A stretch of DNA of 64,000 nucleotides from UBA4416 sp038327195 (GCA_038327195.1 JBBQKU010000004.1:62001-126000), one strand, 5' to 3'; positions 44,861 to 53,961 are shown, counted from the first letter of the stretch. Program-made: numbers and translations. Notes: generated by a model from the sequence alone, not told the origin.

Positions 44861-46777
44861 ATGCGAGACAATACCTATAAAACCATTGAAAAATTTGTAA
44901 ATGAGATAAGACTCATCTTCAAAAAAAATGAATCTACTTTTAATTCAGAACTTACTTCTTTAATTGAAAAACATTTACAACAAACATCTTTTAAAAAAGA
45001 GTTAACAGTTTTTTTTTACAATCTATTAGAAAACACTTTGTTTATTAAAGCTTTCACCGAATATGGTGTTAACAGCAATCGTGGTTTTCCTGCTGAAGTA
45101 AAGAACCGAATAAAATATAAATTTCTACCTCCTGTATTTGATGATAACGAATTGGGTAATTTTATTACATATATATTTTCAAATCCTAAAGATGTTGATT
45201 GGTTAAACGAAATAAGTATACAAAATTGGGAATATCTTTTTTCAGGTATTGATAAAACAAATCTTCGCTTAAATGAAAAAAACTTTGCGCATCAACTCTC
45301 CCGCTCTATTGTTATTTTATCTAATGGGCTTACCAATATAGGAATTGATCCTTATCTTGTAAATAAACTTCAGCAAGATAAGGATTGTAATGAATGTTTT
45401 CTCAACTTAGATAATAGGGTGAACCTATTTGTTAGTAAACACCAAAATGACACTAATTTGTCTATTGACAAAAATGAAGTAAAACAATTATTAACACTCC
45501 TGAGCGATTGCGAAAATACGTTTACATACTTGCGAGATAATAAAGATATATCTGGAATAAGCCTACACCTTACTTTTATTTTAGAGAGAGCGAAGCAACA
45601 TATAACACGGTTAGAACTGCTATTAAAAATATACATAAAAGATGATTTTGAAAATCAATCACAACTTGTGGCTGATTTAGTGAAGGTTCTTGTCATAGCA
45701 GAGTTTGATAAGTATAGTGTAATTAAATTTTTTAAGAGCAATGTCAATTTACTAGCTTACCGTATTGTTAGTCATACTTCAGAAAAAGGTGGGCATTACA
45801 TTGGGTTTAATAAAACGGAAAACAGAAAACTATTTATGTCTTCGATTGGTGGCGGATTAATAGTTGTGTTTTTAGTTTTTATTAAAAATCTTATTCATAA
45901 TCTGCCTAACTTATCGTTGTTCTCTGAAGGTTTGTTATACGGTATTAATTATTCTTGCGGCTTTATAATAATGCACTTGCTTCATTTTACACTTGCAACC
46001 AAGCAACCTGCAATGACGGCCTCTTTTATAGCAGAGAATATTGAACATAAGGATGAGAAAAAAAAGTTGTCGTTGGTGTTGGCGCAAATTATCCGTAGCC
46101 AGTTTATCTCATTAATTGGGAATTTAATTGTGGTATTGCCTGTTTGTTTTTTAATTGCATTTGCTTTAAATAAGTGGTTTTTTATTCATGTGTTTAATTA
46201 TTCAGCAGTTGAGACGCAACTAACTGCTAATCACCCTTTGTATAGCGGTGCGCTCATATTTGCTGCCATTACAGGCATTTATCTTACCTTATCAGGTTTA
46301 ATTACGGGTTATTATGATAATAAAGTTGTTTTTTCGGACATACCCAACCGTATAAGAAATCATCCAAGGTTAAAGGAAAAAATAAACTCGAAACGATTAA
46401 CTAAGTGGGCTTCTTTTATAGAAAAGAACACGGGTGCAATTATAGGGAACTTATTTTTAGGAATGGTTTTAGGTTGTACTGGACCCTTTAGTAAATTTAT
46501 AGGGCTACCTATTGATATTAGGCACATTACCATATCTGCTGGTAATTTTGGTATTGCCATTGGAAGTGTGGAATATTACGACATGGGCTTGGTTGTAGCC
46601 GCTTTTATTGGTATTGTTTTAATAGGGCTAATTAATATTGCAGTAAGTTTTCTACTTTCATTATACATAGCATGTCGTTCGCGAAATGTATCTCACATGC
46701 AAACACTTATTATTTTAAAAGAATTATTTATAGATGTATTAAAAAATCCTTCTATTATATTCCTTGCCGAAAAATAA
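44861..46777 (+). CDS. Gcr-type membrane protein (annotated as site-specific recombinase family)
   Basis: The 638-residue protein matches the PF10136-like Gcr family: a soluble N-terminal half (~1-300), then SEKGGHYIGFNK, and a membrane half with SSIGGGLIVVFLVF, SLFSEGLLYGINYSCGFIIM and FTLATKQPAMTASFIAENIE. Despite the family name there is no recombinase catalytic motif (no tyrosine R-H-R-Y or serine catalytic domain), so an envelope or membrane role is more likely. The start is ATG 44861. Confidence 0.7.
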   Translation: MRDNTYKTIEKFVNEIRLIFKKNESTFNSELTSLIEKHLQQTSFKKELTVFFYNLLENTLFIKAFTEYGVNSNRGFPAEVKNRIKYKFLPPVFDDNELGNFITYIFSNPKDVDWLNEISIQNWEYLFSGIDKTNLRLNEKNFAHQLSRSIVILSNGLTNIGIDPYLVNKLQQDKDCNECFLNLDNRVNLFVSKHQNDTNLSIDKNEVKQLLTLLSDCENTFTYLRDNKDISGISLHLTFILERAKQHITRLELLLKIYIKDDFENQSQLVADLVKVLVIAEFDKYSVIKFFKSNVNLLAYRIVSHTSEKGGHYIGFNKTENRKLFMSSIGGGLIVVFLVFIKNLIHNLPNLSLFSEGLLYGINYSCGFIIMHLLHFTLATKQPAMTASFIAENIEHKDEKKKLSLVLAQIIRSQFISLIGNLIVVLPVCFLIAFALNKWFFIHVFNYSAVETQLTANHPLYSGALIFAAITGIYLTLSGLITGYYDNKVVFSDIPNRIRNHPRLKEKINSKRLTKWASFIEKNTGAIIGNLFLGMVLGCTGPFSKFIGLPIDIRHITISAGNFGIAIGSVEYYDMGLVVAAFIGIVLIGLINIAVSFLLSLYIACRSRNVSHMQTLIILKELFIDVLKNPSIIFLAEK

Positions 46778-46831
46778 TTTCTTGCTCTTCCGTTAATAAA
46801 AAAATAATTTTATCATTAGCCAAATTCGCCG

Positions 46832-47368
46832 TTAAAGCTTATTGTTTTTATTGCCCTCTTTTATTCTGATGTATAATCCTTTAACATACTCCCACACCAT
46901 CAAGTGTTTTTTAGTTTCAAAAAAATGATTAATTAATTCAAATGCAATAAATCCAACCAATATAGCTATTCCGCCTTGCAGCCATTCTGGAATTTCATTA
47001 ACAATAATTTTTTTCCGCCCTCTTAATCCAAAAAGATTTTTAATACCCCTTTTCTCCAAAACATAATGGGAAAATAGAGTCGTTACCCACAGTCCAATTA
47101 CGAAACCAATAAGTTTACCAATTGCCTGTTTTATAATAAAGTCCTTAATTTTCTGTTTAGTGAACCGTCCCAAAAATGTTACTGGCGTATTCTGTTTAAA
47201 TGATTCATCGATGCTATTCTCATCACACCATAAAATTTTTACTTTATAAAAAAACGCTTTGTTTGTTTCATTTTTATTTAACCATTTTGAAAATAGTTCT
47301 TTCTCCTCATCAGAATCTTCTCCACCCAAATGTTTTAATAGCATTTTCCATGTTTTCTGTTCTTGCAT
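46832..47368 (-). CDS. Membrane protein with FecR-N-like N-terminus
   Basis: The 178-residue protein starts MQEQKTWKMLLKHLGGEDSD, then EEKELFSKWLNKNETNKAFFYK. This resembles the cytoplasmic N-terminal helical domain of FecR-type anti-sigma factors of Bacteroidota. In place of the FecR periplasmic domain come two membrane segments (~95-115, GKLIGFVIGLWVTTLFSHYV; ~137-155, GGIAILVGFIAFELI) and a basic tail. No ECF sigma gene is adjacent. Function unknown. Confidence 0.5.
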   Translation of the reverse strand: MQEQKTWKMLLKHLGGEDSDEEKELFSKWLNKNETNKAFFYKVKILWCDENSIDESFKQNTPVTFLGRFTKQKIKDFIIKQAIGKLIGFVIGLWVTTLFSHYVLEKRGIKNLFGLRGRKKIIVNEIPEWLQGGIAILVGFIAFELINHFFETKKHLMVWEYVKGLYIRIKEGNKNNKL

Positions 47369-47745
47369 AAATAACTAATTTAATATTCTTTATGATTTTT
47401 TGTTCATCTAAAAACCAACGATTTATTTTCTTAGCGCGAATGTAAACTAAACTGAGTGCTTTTCAAGTATAAGTTGAATATATTTCAGGAAATATAACTA
47501 CTTATAATCAAGTAAATATATGATAACAATTAATATCAAAAAAAATAATCATCTGTATTTTTATTTTACTTAATAGAAATAAAAACTCCTGACAAATAAA
47601 ACTGTGTCAAACATGTTATTTTTAAATATGCCCTACTAGAGTAAACATGAAATTCTTTTAAGTTAAAATAGTCTTTGAATATATTTTGAAATTATATTAA
47701 CCCGTAATTAATATTAAACCTTTGTATAATAAAGATTAGAGTTTA
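47369..47745. other. Intergenic stretch without a recognised gene
   Basis: AT-rich, no convincing open frame on either strand. An imperfect inverted repeat (around 47466-47511, TATAAGTTG / AACTACTTATA) is visible but not explained. Confidence 0.4.
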
Positions 47746-47783
47746 AAAAAACCTTATTCTTGTATTTAAGAATAAGGTTTTTT
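47746..47783. terminator. Bidirectional terminator
   Basis: A perfect 16-bp stem (aaaaaaccttattctt / aagaataaggtttttt), loop gtattt, ends 15 bp from the ice-binding-type gene stop. Confidence 0.8.
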
Positions 47784-47798
47784 CATATTAAATTCAAT

Positions 47799-49409
47799 TT
47801 ATTTTTGTGAAATCAATTTCCCTGAACTTATTGTTTTATCACCATTCAACAACTTGTAAAAATATAATCCAACAGGCAAATTACTTGTTTCAATAGTGTT
47901 TAATTGTTTAGTAAGAGTTGTATTAATTATCATTTCCCCAATCATATTATAAACATTTAAACGAATACCATCATTTAGCGGCATATCGTCAAAGCTTATG
48001 TTCAAAGATGAATTGAATGGATTTGGATAAATTGCTATTTCTGCATTATCACTCAAAATATTAATTCCAGTTGTAGAACAGCTCGAAGATTGTGTTGCTG
48101 TTACTGAATTAGTTGTTAAAGCTCCCATTTTTGTTAGTGCTCTGCCAACTAAGGTGGCTCCAGCTCCTATATTAATTGTGCCATTATTTGAAACTATCGT
48201 TCCAATAAAAACGCTATTACTACTAATATCTACATTTCCATTTACAAGCCAAAACACATTTTTAGCTTGTGTTCCATTGACTAATATTATTTTGGCATTT
48301 GCACTTGTGGTAAGTGCACCATTTACTGATATAGCAAATATTGCATTACTATTATTTTGAGCGTTCAAATACAAGGTGTCGGATAGTAATGTAGCTCCAT
48401 TTAAAGTATAGGTGTGTGGAGTAAGTACAAGTTTATTTCCCAATTGGGCAGGGAAAAGTAATTCAATGTCTGGTGTTAAAGCATTAAGAGAATTGGCAAC
48501 AATAGACAAATCGTTTGCACAAGCTGCAGTGTTAGCATCAGGGCTTATGTGTATAGTTCCAATTACATTTGTTGCAGTAAATCCGCTTGTTAAACCCACA
48601 TTTGTGCCAACATCTCCAGTTACGTGTGTTGTAGCTGTATTTGTAACTGCTCCGTTAGATGAAAATAATGCATAACATTCTGTTGAACCAAGTATTGGAG
48701 CAACTGGGCCTGCTAGTATGGCACTTCCGCAACCAAGAGGTAAATATGCTGATGTCCCGTCAATTGCCACAGCCCCTGCTGTTGAAAACATTCTACCTTC
48801 TAATTTGCCTCCAGCAGCCATAGATATGGCAGCGTTGTTCGCGATTAAAGAACCCTTCATGCTTGTGCCTGCTGCCATAGCGATGGCGCCTTCAACTTTC
48901 CAGAAAACATTACAGGCCAATGCGCCATTTATTAAAACAATTTGTGTGCCAGCTGCTGTAGTAAAAGCACCACCTATTTTGAAAACAAATAATGCGTTGG
49001 GATTTCCGCCAGCATCTAAACTAAGAGTTGCAATAGCAGAACCAGCAGCGGCTATAGAATACACACCTGCTGTTAATACTTCTCCACTTCCAAGAATTGC
49101 TGCATGACCTGAAGTTGATGTTAATGCATTTATTTGAGTACATGCAGATGATAAATCTACCGAACATTGTAAAGCTGCAAGATTAGCTGAGTTCATTACA
49201 CCGTTTACATTTCCAAAGCCAGAAATTGCTCCAACATTTGTTCCAACGTTACCGGTAATGTTTGACATTCCTGTGTTGCTAACAGCTCCAGATGAAGTAT
49301 ACAAAACATAATTTGCTGCAGTTCCTAAATTAGGAACTTGCCCGAAGATACTGTTAGAGAATGATAACATAGCGGCAGAAGCCACAACAGTAAGTAATTT
49401 TTTTTTCAT
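47799..49409 (-). CDS. Secreted double DUF3494 (ice-binding-type) protein with T9SS type A tail
   Basis: The 536-residue protein has a signal peptide (LLTVVASAAMLSFSNSIFGQ) and two DUF3494 beta-solenoid domains at ~25-225 and ~235-445. Each shows GAVSNTG / GAVTNTA, GNVGTNVG / GDVGTNVG, NALFVFKIGGAFTT / NAIFAISVNGALTT, NVFWKVEGA / NVFWLVNGN and a terminal solenoid strand with LEGRMFS / LVGRALT. The last ~80 residues (AEIAIYPNPFNSSLNISF, GEMIINTTL, LPVGLYFYKL, SGKLISQK) are the type A T9SS sorting domain. DUF3494 proteins bind ice, inhibit recrystallisation or act as adhesins. Use at the cell surface is inferred. Confidence 0.87.
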   Translation of the reverse strand: MKKKLLTVVASAAMLSFSNSIFGQVPNLGTAANYVLYTSSGAVSNTGMSNITGNVGTNVGAISGFGNVNGVMNSANLAALQCSVDLSSACTQINALTSTSGHAAILGSGEVLTAGVYSIAAAGSAIATLSLDAGGNPNALFVFKIGGAFTTAAGTQIVLINGALACNVFWKVEGAIAMAAGTSMKGSLIANNAAISMAAGGKLEGRMFSTAGAVAIDGTSAYLPLGCGSAILAGPVAPILGSTECYALFSSNGAVTNTATTHVTGDVGTNVGLTSGFTATNVIGTIHISPDANTAACANDLSIVANSLNALTPDIELLFPAQLGNKLVLTPHTYTLNGATLLSDTLYLNAQNNSNAIFAISVNGALTTSANAKIILVNGTQAKNVFWLVNGNVDISSNSVFIGTIVSNNGTINIGAGATLVGRALTKMGALTTNSVTATQSSSCSTTGINILSDNAEIAIYPNPFNSSLNISFDDMPLNDGIRLNVYNMIGEMIINTTLTKQLNTIETSNLPVGLYFYKLLNGDKTISSGKLISQK

Positions 49410-49768
49410 TTTTTCTAATTTTAATTGATTAATATTTTTATCAAAATTGGATCATTAAAAAAGAAATAAGTTACAAGAGAAAATATATAAATTGTATAAT
49501 TCATATATTTTGCATCGCACATCTTTATATATAGAAGCGATTTTTTGGTTAAGCTTATCCTACCAGATCAAATATGCACGAGATAACTTTCTCGAATTTG
49601 GCACTCCTTCAGTCACCTCATAATAGAAGCAACCAAATGGCAATACTTTCAAATAACAGGAAAAATAAAAACGTAAATTTTGATCCTTTTTTCCGGGGAT
49701 ATCATTACACATTCCCTGAAACATTATTTCATAAAGCTAATGAGTAAGTCCAAAATTTTCTCACAGGT
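49410..49768. other. Intergenic stretch, no supported gene
   Basis: There is a 57-codon frame on + (49574-49747, MHEITFSNLALLQSPHNRSN...) without a recognisable domain or promoter; I do not call it as a gene. Nothing else stands out. Confidence 0.35.
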
Positions 49769-52663
49769 TTAACTCTTTAGTAATGCAATCATTTTAGAAT
49801 ATAAAATTCGTTCGTCAAGAGGTTTGGAAACATAATCATTCATACCTGCTATTTTGCATTTTTCTAAATCAACCGTTGTTACATCAGCTGTTAAAGCAAT
49901 AATTGGAATTTTTGATTTTAATGTGTTGCGAATATATTCTGTGGCTTCAAACCCATTCATTTCAGGCATCTGCAAGTCCATCAAGATAATGTCATAAGTT
50001 TCTTTCTGCATTTTTTCTACCGCAATTTTGCCATTATCCGCTATATCGTATTTGAATTTAAAATCATCCAAAATTATTTTCATTAATAATTGATTGAGTT
50101 TAATATCTTCAACTAACAATACTTTTATGACTTTAATTTCATTATCTAATTCCACTTCTGAATTTTCTAATTTAATTTCTGTATTAGTTTTTTGAAAACT
50201 TAACGCGAAACTAAAAGTTGATCCTTCATTAACTTTACTTTTTACTAAAATAGTTCCGCCTTGTTTTTCTACTAATTGTTTACAGATAGCAAGCCCTAAT
50301 CCAGTACCTCCAAATATTCTTGAAGTAGAACTTGTTGCCTGATGAAAGTTTTCAAAAATTGCATCTAATTTGTCTTCTGGTATTCCAGTACCTGTGTCAG
50401 TTATTGCAAACTCAATAACTACTTTTTCCTTATCTTCATTTAGTAATCTAATCGCTATTGTTATTTTTCCATTCTCTGTAAACTTTATGGCATTACTCAA
50501 AATGTTTAAAAGAATTTGGTGTAAACGACCTGCATCGCCTAACAACACATTTGGTATTTTGTTGTCGTATTCTTTTACTATTTCTAAATTCTTTTCCTGA
50601 ATTTTAAATTCAAATACCTGCAGCATTGTTGTTATCGAAGATTCCATTTTGAAAGGCGTTTCTTCAAATATCATTTTCCCTGAATTTACTTTTGCTAAAT
50701 CTAGTATGTCGTTAATGAGTACTAGTAATCCATCGCTACTTGTTTTTATGGCATCCAGGTATTCTTTTTGCTTGGGTTCAAAATCCTGTTTTAATAATAT
50801 TTTTGTAAAGCCAAGAATTGCATTCATTGGTGTCCGAATTTCGTGGCTCATGTTTGCTAAAAATAGCTGCTTTGAGTGTAATGCATTTTCGGCTACAAGT
50901 TTAGCGTCTTCCGCAACCACTCTTGCATCTTTCAATTCTTCTGTAATTCTTTTTTGGTCAGTAACATCTCTTGCTGCCGCAAACACTCCTAATACATTTC
51001 CTTCCTCGTCTTTATAAACGGATGCGTTATATAATACATCAGTCAATTTTCCATTTTTGTGATGAATAGTAAGCGGATAATCAGAAACAAATCCTTTTTC
51101 AAAAACCTGCTTATATCCTTCACGTGCTTTTTCAGGCTCAGTAAAATAATCAGAGAAGTCTGTGCCAATCAATTTTTCTCTTGTTTCTCCTGTTACTTTA
51201 GCTGACGCTTCATTTACATCCGTAATTTTTCCTTCGGGAGAAATTGTAACAAGAGGGTCGAGAGATGCTTCAATTAAACTTCGTGCATATTGAGATGATT
51301 GTTTTTGTGCTGTAACATCTCTTGCTGCTGCAAACACTCCTAATACATTTCCTTTATCGTCTTTATAAACTGATGCGTTGTATAATACATGGGTCAACTT
51401 TCCATTTTTATGGTGGATAGTAAGCGGATAATCAGAAACAAATCCTTTTTCAAAAACCTGTTTATATCCTACACGTGCTTTTTCAGGCTCGGTAAAATAA
51501 TCAGAGAAGTCTGTGCCAATCAATTTTTCTCTTGCTTCTCCTGTTACTTTAGCTGATGCTTCATTTACATCCGTAATTTTTCCTTCGGGCGAAATTGTAA
51601 CAAGAGGGTCGAGTGATGCTTCAATTAAACTTCGTGCATATTGAGATGATTGTTTTTGTGCTGTAATATCTCTTGCTGCCGCAAACACTCCTAATACATT
51701 TCCTTTCTCGTCTTTATAAACGGATGCGTTATATAATACATCCGTCAATTTTCCATTTTTGTTGTGGATTGTTAGTGGATAATCAGAAACAAATCCTTTT
51801 TCAAAAACCTGCTTATATCCTTCACGCGCTTTTTCAGGCTCAGTAAAATAATTAGAGAAATCAGTACCAATCAATTTATCTCTTGTTTCTCCGGTTACTT
51901 TAACTGATGCTTCATTTACATCCATAATTTTTCCTTCGGGAGAAATTGTAACAAGCGGATCGAGTGATGCTTCAATTAAACTTCGTGCATATTGAGATGT
52001 TTGCATAAACTTTATCTCCGATTCCTGTAATTTTGATTTAAGTTTTAAAGAGTTGTTAATTATAATCATTAAAAAAACGGCAATTAATATGGCGAGAATA
52101 CCTCCCGCTAAAGCGAAAAATTGAGCAATGAAATAACTTTTATCCTCAGTTTTAGTTTTATCAATTAGTACTCGGTCTTCCAAATCATTCATTCTATGCG
52201 AGAGATTACGGATGTTGTCCATGGCAAGTTTACCCTTTTCGGTAGAAACAATTTCGGACGCTGCAATTAAACCTAGTTTCTCTCTTGTATTAATAATTTC
52301 TATAGTGGATTCAATTTTTAAGTCAATAAGTTGCTTAAGCGAATCGAGTTTTAATAATTGAATTGAGTTATCTTGAAATAAAGCCTGTAAATGCGATATG
52401 TTTTTTTTAATTGCAGGGATTACTTGATTAGCTGGTTCTTTAAAAACTTTATTTCCAGTTAAGGCAAAACCTCTTGCACTTGTTTCAACATCCTTTAAAT
52501 AGGAAAGATTGTTCGCCAAATCCATTTTCACCTCGTATGAATGAACAACTGCTTTAGAATTAGCATTCATCTCATAAATATTCTTTAACGAGAATGCTAC
52601 AATCAAAACTAAAATAGAGAAGATGGTAAGGGAAATGAATAAGTCGTTTTTTCTAATTTTCAT
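49769..52663 (-). CDS. Hybrid histidine kinase with CHASE3, three PAS and a receiver domain
   Basis: The 964-residue inner-membrane sensor has TM1 (~9-28), a CHASE3 domain (~38-180, YLKDVETSARGFALTGNKVF), TM2 (~184-205), three PAS domains (~219-570), HisKA with phospho-acceptor H607 (FLANMSHEIRTPMNAILG), HATPase (~695-830; GRLHQILLNILSNAIKFT, GTGLGLAICKQL) and a C-terminal receiver with phospho-acceptor D896 (IILMDLQMPEMNG). The PAS repeats are nearly identical (117 residues each). Ligand and downstream partner are unknown; no response regulator is adjacent. Confidence 0.92.
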   Translation of the reverse strand: MKIRKNDLFISLTIFSILVLIVAFSLKNIYEMNANSKAVVHSYEVKMDLANNLSYLKDVETSARGFALTGNKVFKEPANQVIPAIKKNISHLQALFQDNSIQLLKLDSLKQLIDLKIESTIEIINTREKLGLIAASEIVSTEKGKLAMDNIRNLSHRMNDLEDRVLIDKTKTEDKSYFIAQFFALAGGILAILIAVFLMIIINNSLKLKSKLQESEIKFMQTSQYARSLIEASLDPLVTISPEGKIMDVNEASVKVTGETRDKLIGTDFSNYFTEPEKAREGYKQVFEKGFVSDYPLTIHNKNGKLTDVLYNASVYKDEKGNVLGVFAAARDITAQKQSSQYARSLIEASLDPLVTISPEGKITDVNEASAKVTGEAREKLIGTDFSDYFTEPEKARVGYKQVFEKGFVSDYPLTIHHKNGKLTHVLYNASVYKDDKGNVLGVFAAARDVTAQKQSSQYARSLIEASLDPLVTISPEGKITDVNEASAKVTGETREKLIGTDFSDYFTEPEKAREGYKQVFEKGFVSDYPLTIHHKNGKLTDVLYNASVYKDEEGNVLGVFAAARDVTDQKRITEELKDARVVAEDAKLVAENALHSKQLFLANMSHEIRTPMNAILGFTKILLKQDFEPKQKEYLDAIKTSSDGLLVLINDILDLAKVNSGKMIFEETPFKMESSITTMLQVFEFKIQEKNLEIVKEYDNKIPNVLLGDAGRLHQILLNILSNAIKFTENGKITIAIRLLNEDKEKVVIEFAITDTGTGIPEDKLDAIFENFHQATSSTSRIFGGTGLGLAICKQLVEKQGGTILVKSKVNEGSTFSFALSFQKTNTEIKLENSEVELDNEIKVIKVLLVEDIKLNQLLMKIILDDFKFKYDIADNGKIAVEKMQKETYDIILMDLQMPEMNGFEATEYIRNTLKSKIPIIALTADVTTVDLEKCKIAGMNDYVSKPLDERILYSKMIALLKS
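50958..52010 (-). repeat. Three tandem 351-bp repeats encoding PAS domains
   Basis: Corresponding positions occur at 50961, 51312 and 51663, exactly 351 bp apart (117 codons). The protein copies (SSQYARSLIEASLDPLVTIS... to ...VFAAARDVTAQKQ) differ by only a few residues. This points to recent tandem duplication or ongoing gene conversion. Confidence 0.9.
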
Positions 52664-53074
52664 ATTGTCTTAATATAGTTTAAGCTCAACTGAAAAAATT
52701 GACCCCCATAAATTTGATTAAATATATTATTAATTATTGAATAAGCTTACATGTTTGAACAAGTAAATGCTATAAAACAATGGTTCTTAATTTTAAGTCA
52801 CTTTATCGAACCAAAACCCCTGATAAATAAGGCTTTATTAGGGGGTTCTAATTAAGGACGCCCTTTTCAAACTAATATAAACTAGATTCTTGATGTTACA
52901 AATGAACGTGTTAAGATTTTGGGCTTATATGCCATCTCTTTAAAGAGATTTTTTTGATTTTAATTGTCATGTATGCCAAGTGTGATTTGTGTAATTTTTT
53001 TCAGAAATCATGTAATGCATTCTTATTTAAAGAAACCACTTTTGAGCTGTATAATAATTTAAAAAACTTAAAAC
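52664..53074. other. Intergenic stretch with two hairpins
   Basis: No convincing gene is visible. A hairpin (52815-52847, aacccctgataaa with tttattagggggtt, one bulge) has no T-run on +. A second palindrome (52934-52949, atctctttaaagagat) is followed by ttttttt and resembles a terminator. What transcript they would end is unclear, as no gene lies just upstream on +; an uncalled small RNA from ~52700 is possible. Confidence 0.4.
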
Positions 53075-53287
53075 GTGAAAAACTTAGGAATTGTGCTTAT
53101 TGCATTGGGGGTAATTATGATGGGAATAACAAGTTTTAATTATGTGACCAAGAAAAAAGTCATTGACATTGGAAATCTTCAAGTGAGCAAAGATGAAAAT
53201 CATTCTGTACAATGGTCGCCAATTATAGGAGGAATATTACTTGTTGGTGGCATTGTTGTTTTGGTTACTACGAGAAAAAATAATTAA
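53075..53287 (+). CDS. DUF3185-like small membrane protein
   Basis: The 70-residue protein starts with GTG 53075 and has two helices (GIVLIALGVIMMGITSF and WSPIIGGILLVGGIVVLVTT) separated by a short polar loop, which fits DUF3185. The function is unknown. It is first in a run of three tiny genes with CsbD-like and another conserved small protein. Confidence 0.7.
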   Translation: MKNLGIVLIALGVIMMGITSFNYVTKKKVIDIGNLQVSKDENHSVQWSPIIGGILLVGGIVVLVTTRKNN

Positions 53288-53318
53288 TTAAATAAAACTC
53301 TAATCTAAACTATAAATC

Positions 53319-53486
53319 ATGAAAAATTTAACTGAATTAAAAGGCAAACTAAAACAAAAATATGCTTCTCTTACAGATGATGATTTGCTTTTGGAAGAAG
53401 GTAAGCAAGATGAAATGATAGGCAGAATACAATCTAAACTTGGCAAAACAAAAGAACAGATTCACAAATTGATTTCAGGCTTTTAA
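53319..53486 (+). CDS. CsbD-like small stress protein
   Basis: This 55-residue protein starts MKNLTELKGKLKQKYASLTD and continues DDLLLEEGKQDEMIGRIQSK, then LGKTKEQIHKLI. It has the CsbD pattern G-K-K-Q-x-Y-x-x-L-T-D-D-x-L and R-x-Q-x-x-x-G-K-x-K. CsbD proteins are general stress proteins (sigma-B regulon in Bacillus). It follows the DUF3185 gene by 31 bp. Confidence 0.85.
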   Translation: MKNLTELKGKLKQKYASLTDDDLLLEEGKQDEMIGRIQSKLGKTKEQIHKLISGF

Positions 53487-53507
53487 TTAGTTTAACACAT
53501 TATATTT

Positions 53508-53696
53508 ATGTTTGAATTAAGTAAAGAAGTCCTAGAGAAAGTAAGCTTTGATAAAACGCTGTTTCGCAAAGAGCTAAATAAAGCAATTAACTGGATAAAG
53601 CAAGATGAAAAAACGCTTTTGAAGGTATGGTGTTTGGGAACATTTGGAAATGAATACCGAAAAGAAATACTTGAAGCGTTCGGCAACATACTTTAA
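53508..53696 (+). CDS. Conserved small protein of unknown function
   Basis: The 62-residue protein MFELSKEVLEKVSFDKTLFR continues KELNKAINWIKQDEKTLLKV and WCLGTFGNEYRKEILEAFGN. It is predicted helical and soluble. Similar small proteins occur near csbD-type genes in Bacteroidota, but no function is known to me. It lies 21 bp after csbD in the same direction. Confidence 0.65.
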   Translation: MFELSKEVLEKVSFDKTLFRKELNKAINWIKQDEKTLLKVWCLGTFGNEYRKEILEAFGNIL

Positions 53697-53800
53697 GAAT
53701 AATTGAGCGTTAAAAAATTGAGCGTTAAAAAACTAAGTTGTATAAAATTTACCCCATAGCAAATGCCTTGCTAGATGATTAGTTACATTTCGTATGTTGT

Positions 53801-53852
53801 GAGGTTTTTTGTTAAAACACAAAACCTCACTCTTTTGCAAGAGCGAGGTTTT
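53801..53852 (+). terminator. Two overlapping, mutually exclusive hairpins
   Basis: gaggtttt (53801-53808) can pair with aaaacctc (53821-53828), and the same aaaacctc can pair with gaggtttt (53845-53852) in the longer stem aaaacctcactctt / aagagcgaggtttt. The second is followed by a short T-rich run. It resembles an attenuator or a terminator with a duplicated arm, 105 bp after the small-protein gene. Confidence 0.45.
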
Positions 53853-53889
53853 ATTATTCTTGATATTTGGAAGCTATCAAGCTTGTACC

Positions 53890-53961
53890 CTACGGGTCGG
53901 ACTTATCGAACCTTATGAATGGTTTTCAATCACTTAGAGAACTATTGAATTCGACCCGTAG
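53890..53961. repeat. 10-bp inverted repeat CTACGGGTCG / CGACCCGTAG
   Basis: The arms at 53890-53899 and 53952-53961 are perfect and 52 bp apart. The region is GC-richer than its surroundings. It lies at the left border of the Fic gene region, so it may be an integration scar or tRNA-like fragment, but I cannot show that. Confidence 0.4.

Noticed and set aside
48154..49107. Open frames on + opposite the ice-binding-type gene
   Set aside because: Ala/Pro/Val-rich mirror of a Gly/Ala/Thr-rich solenoid; no start or promoter support.
49574..49747. 57-codon frame on +
   Set aside because: No domain, promoter or ribosome-binding support; expected by chance at this length in an AT-rich gap, so not called.
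52954..53139. 61-codon frame on + overlapping the DUF3185-like gene
   Set aside because: TTG start, no domain, and overlaps a better supported gene in another frame.
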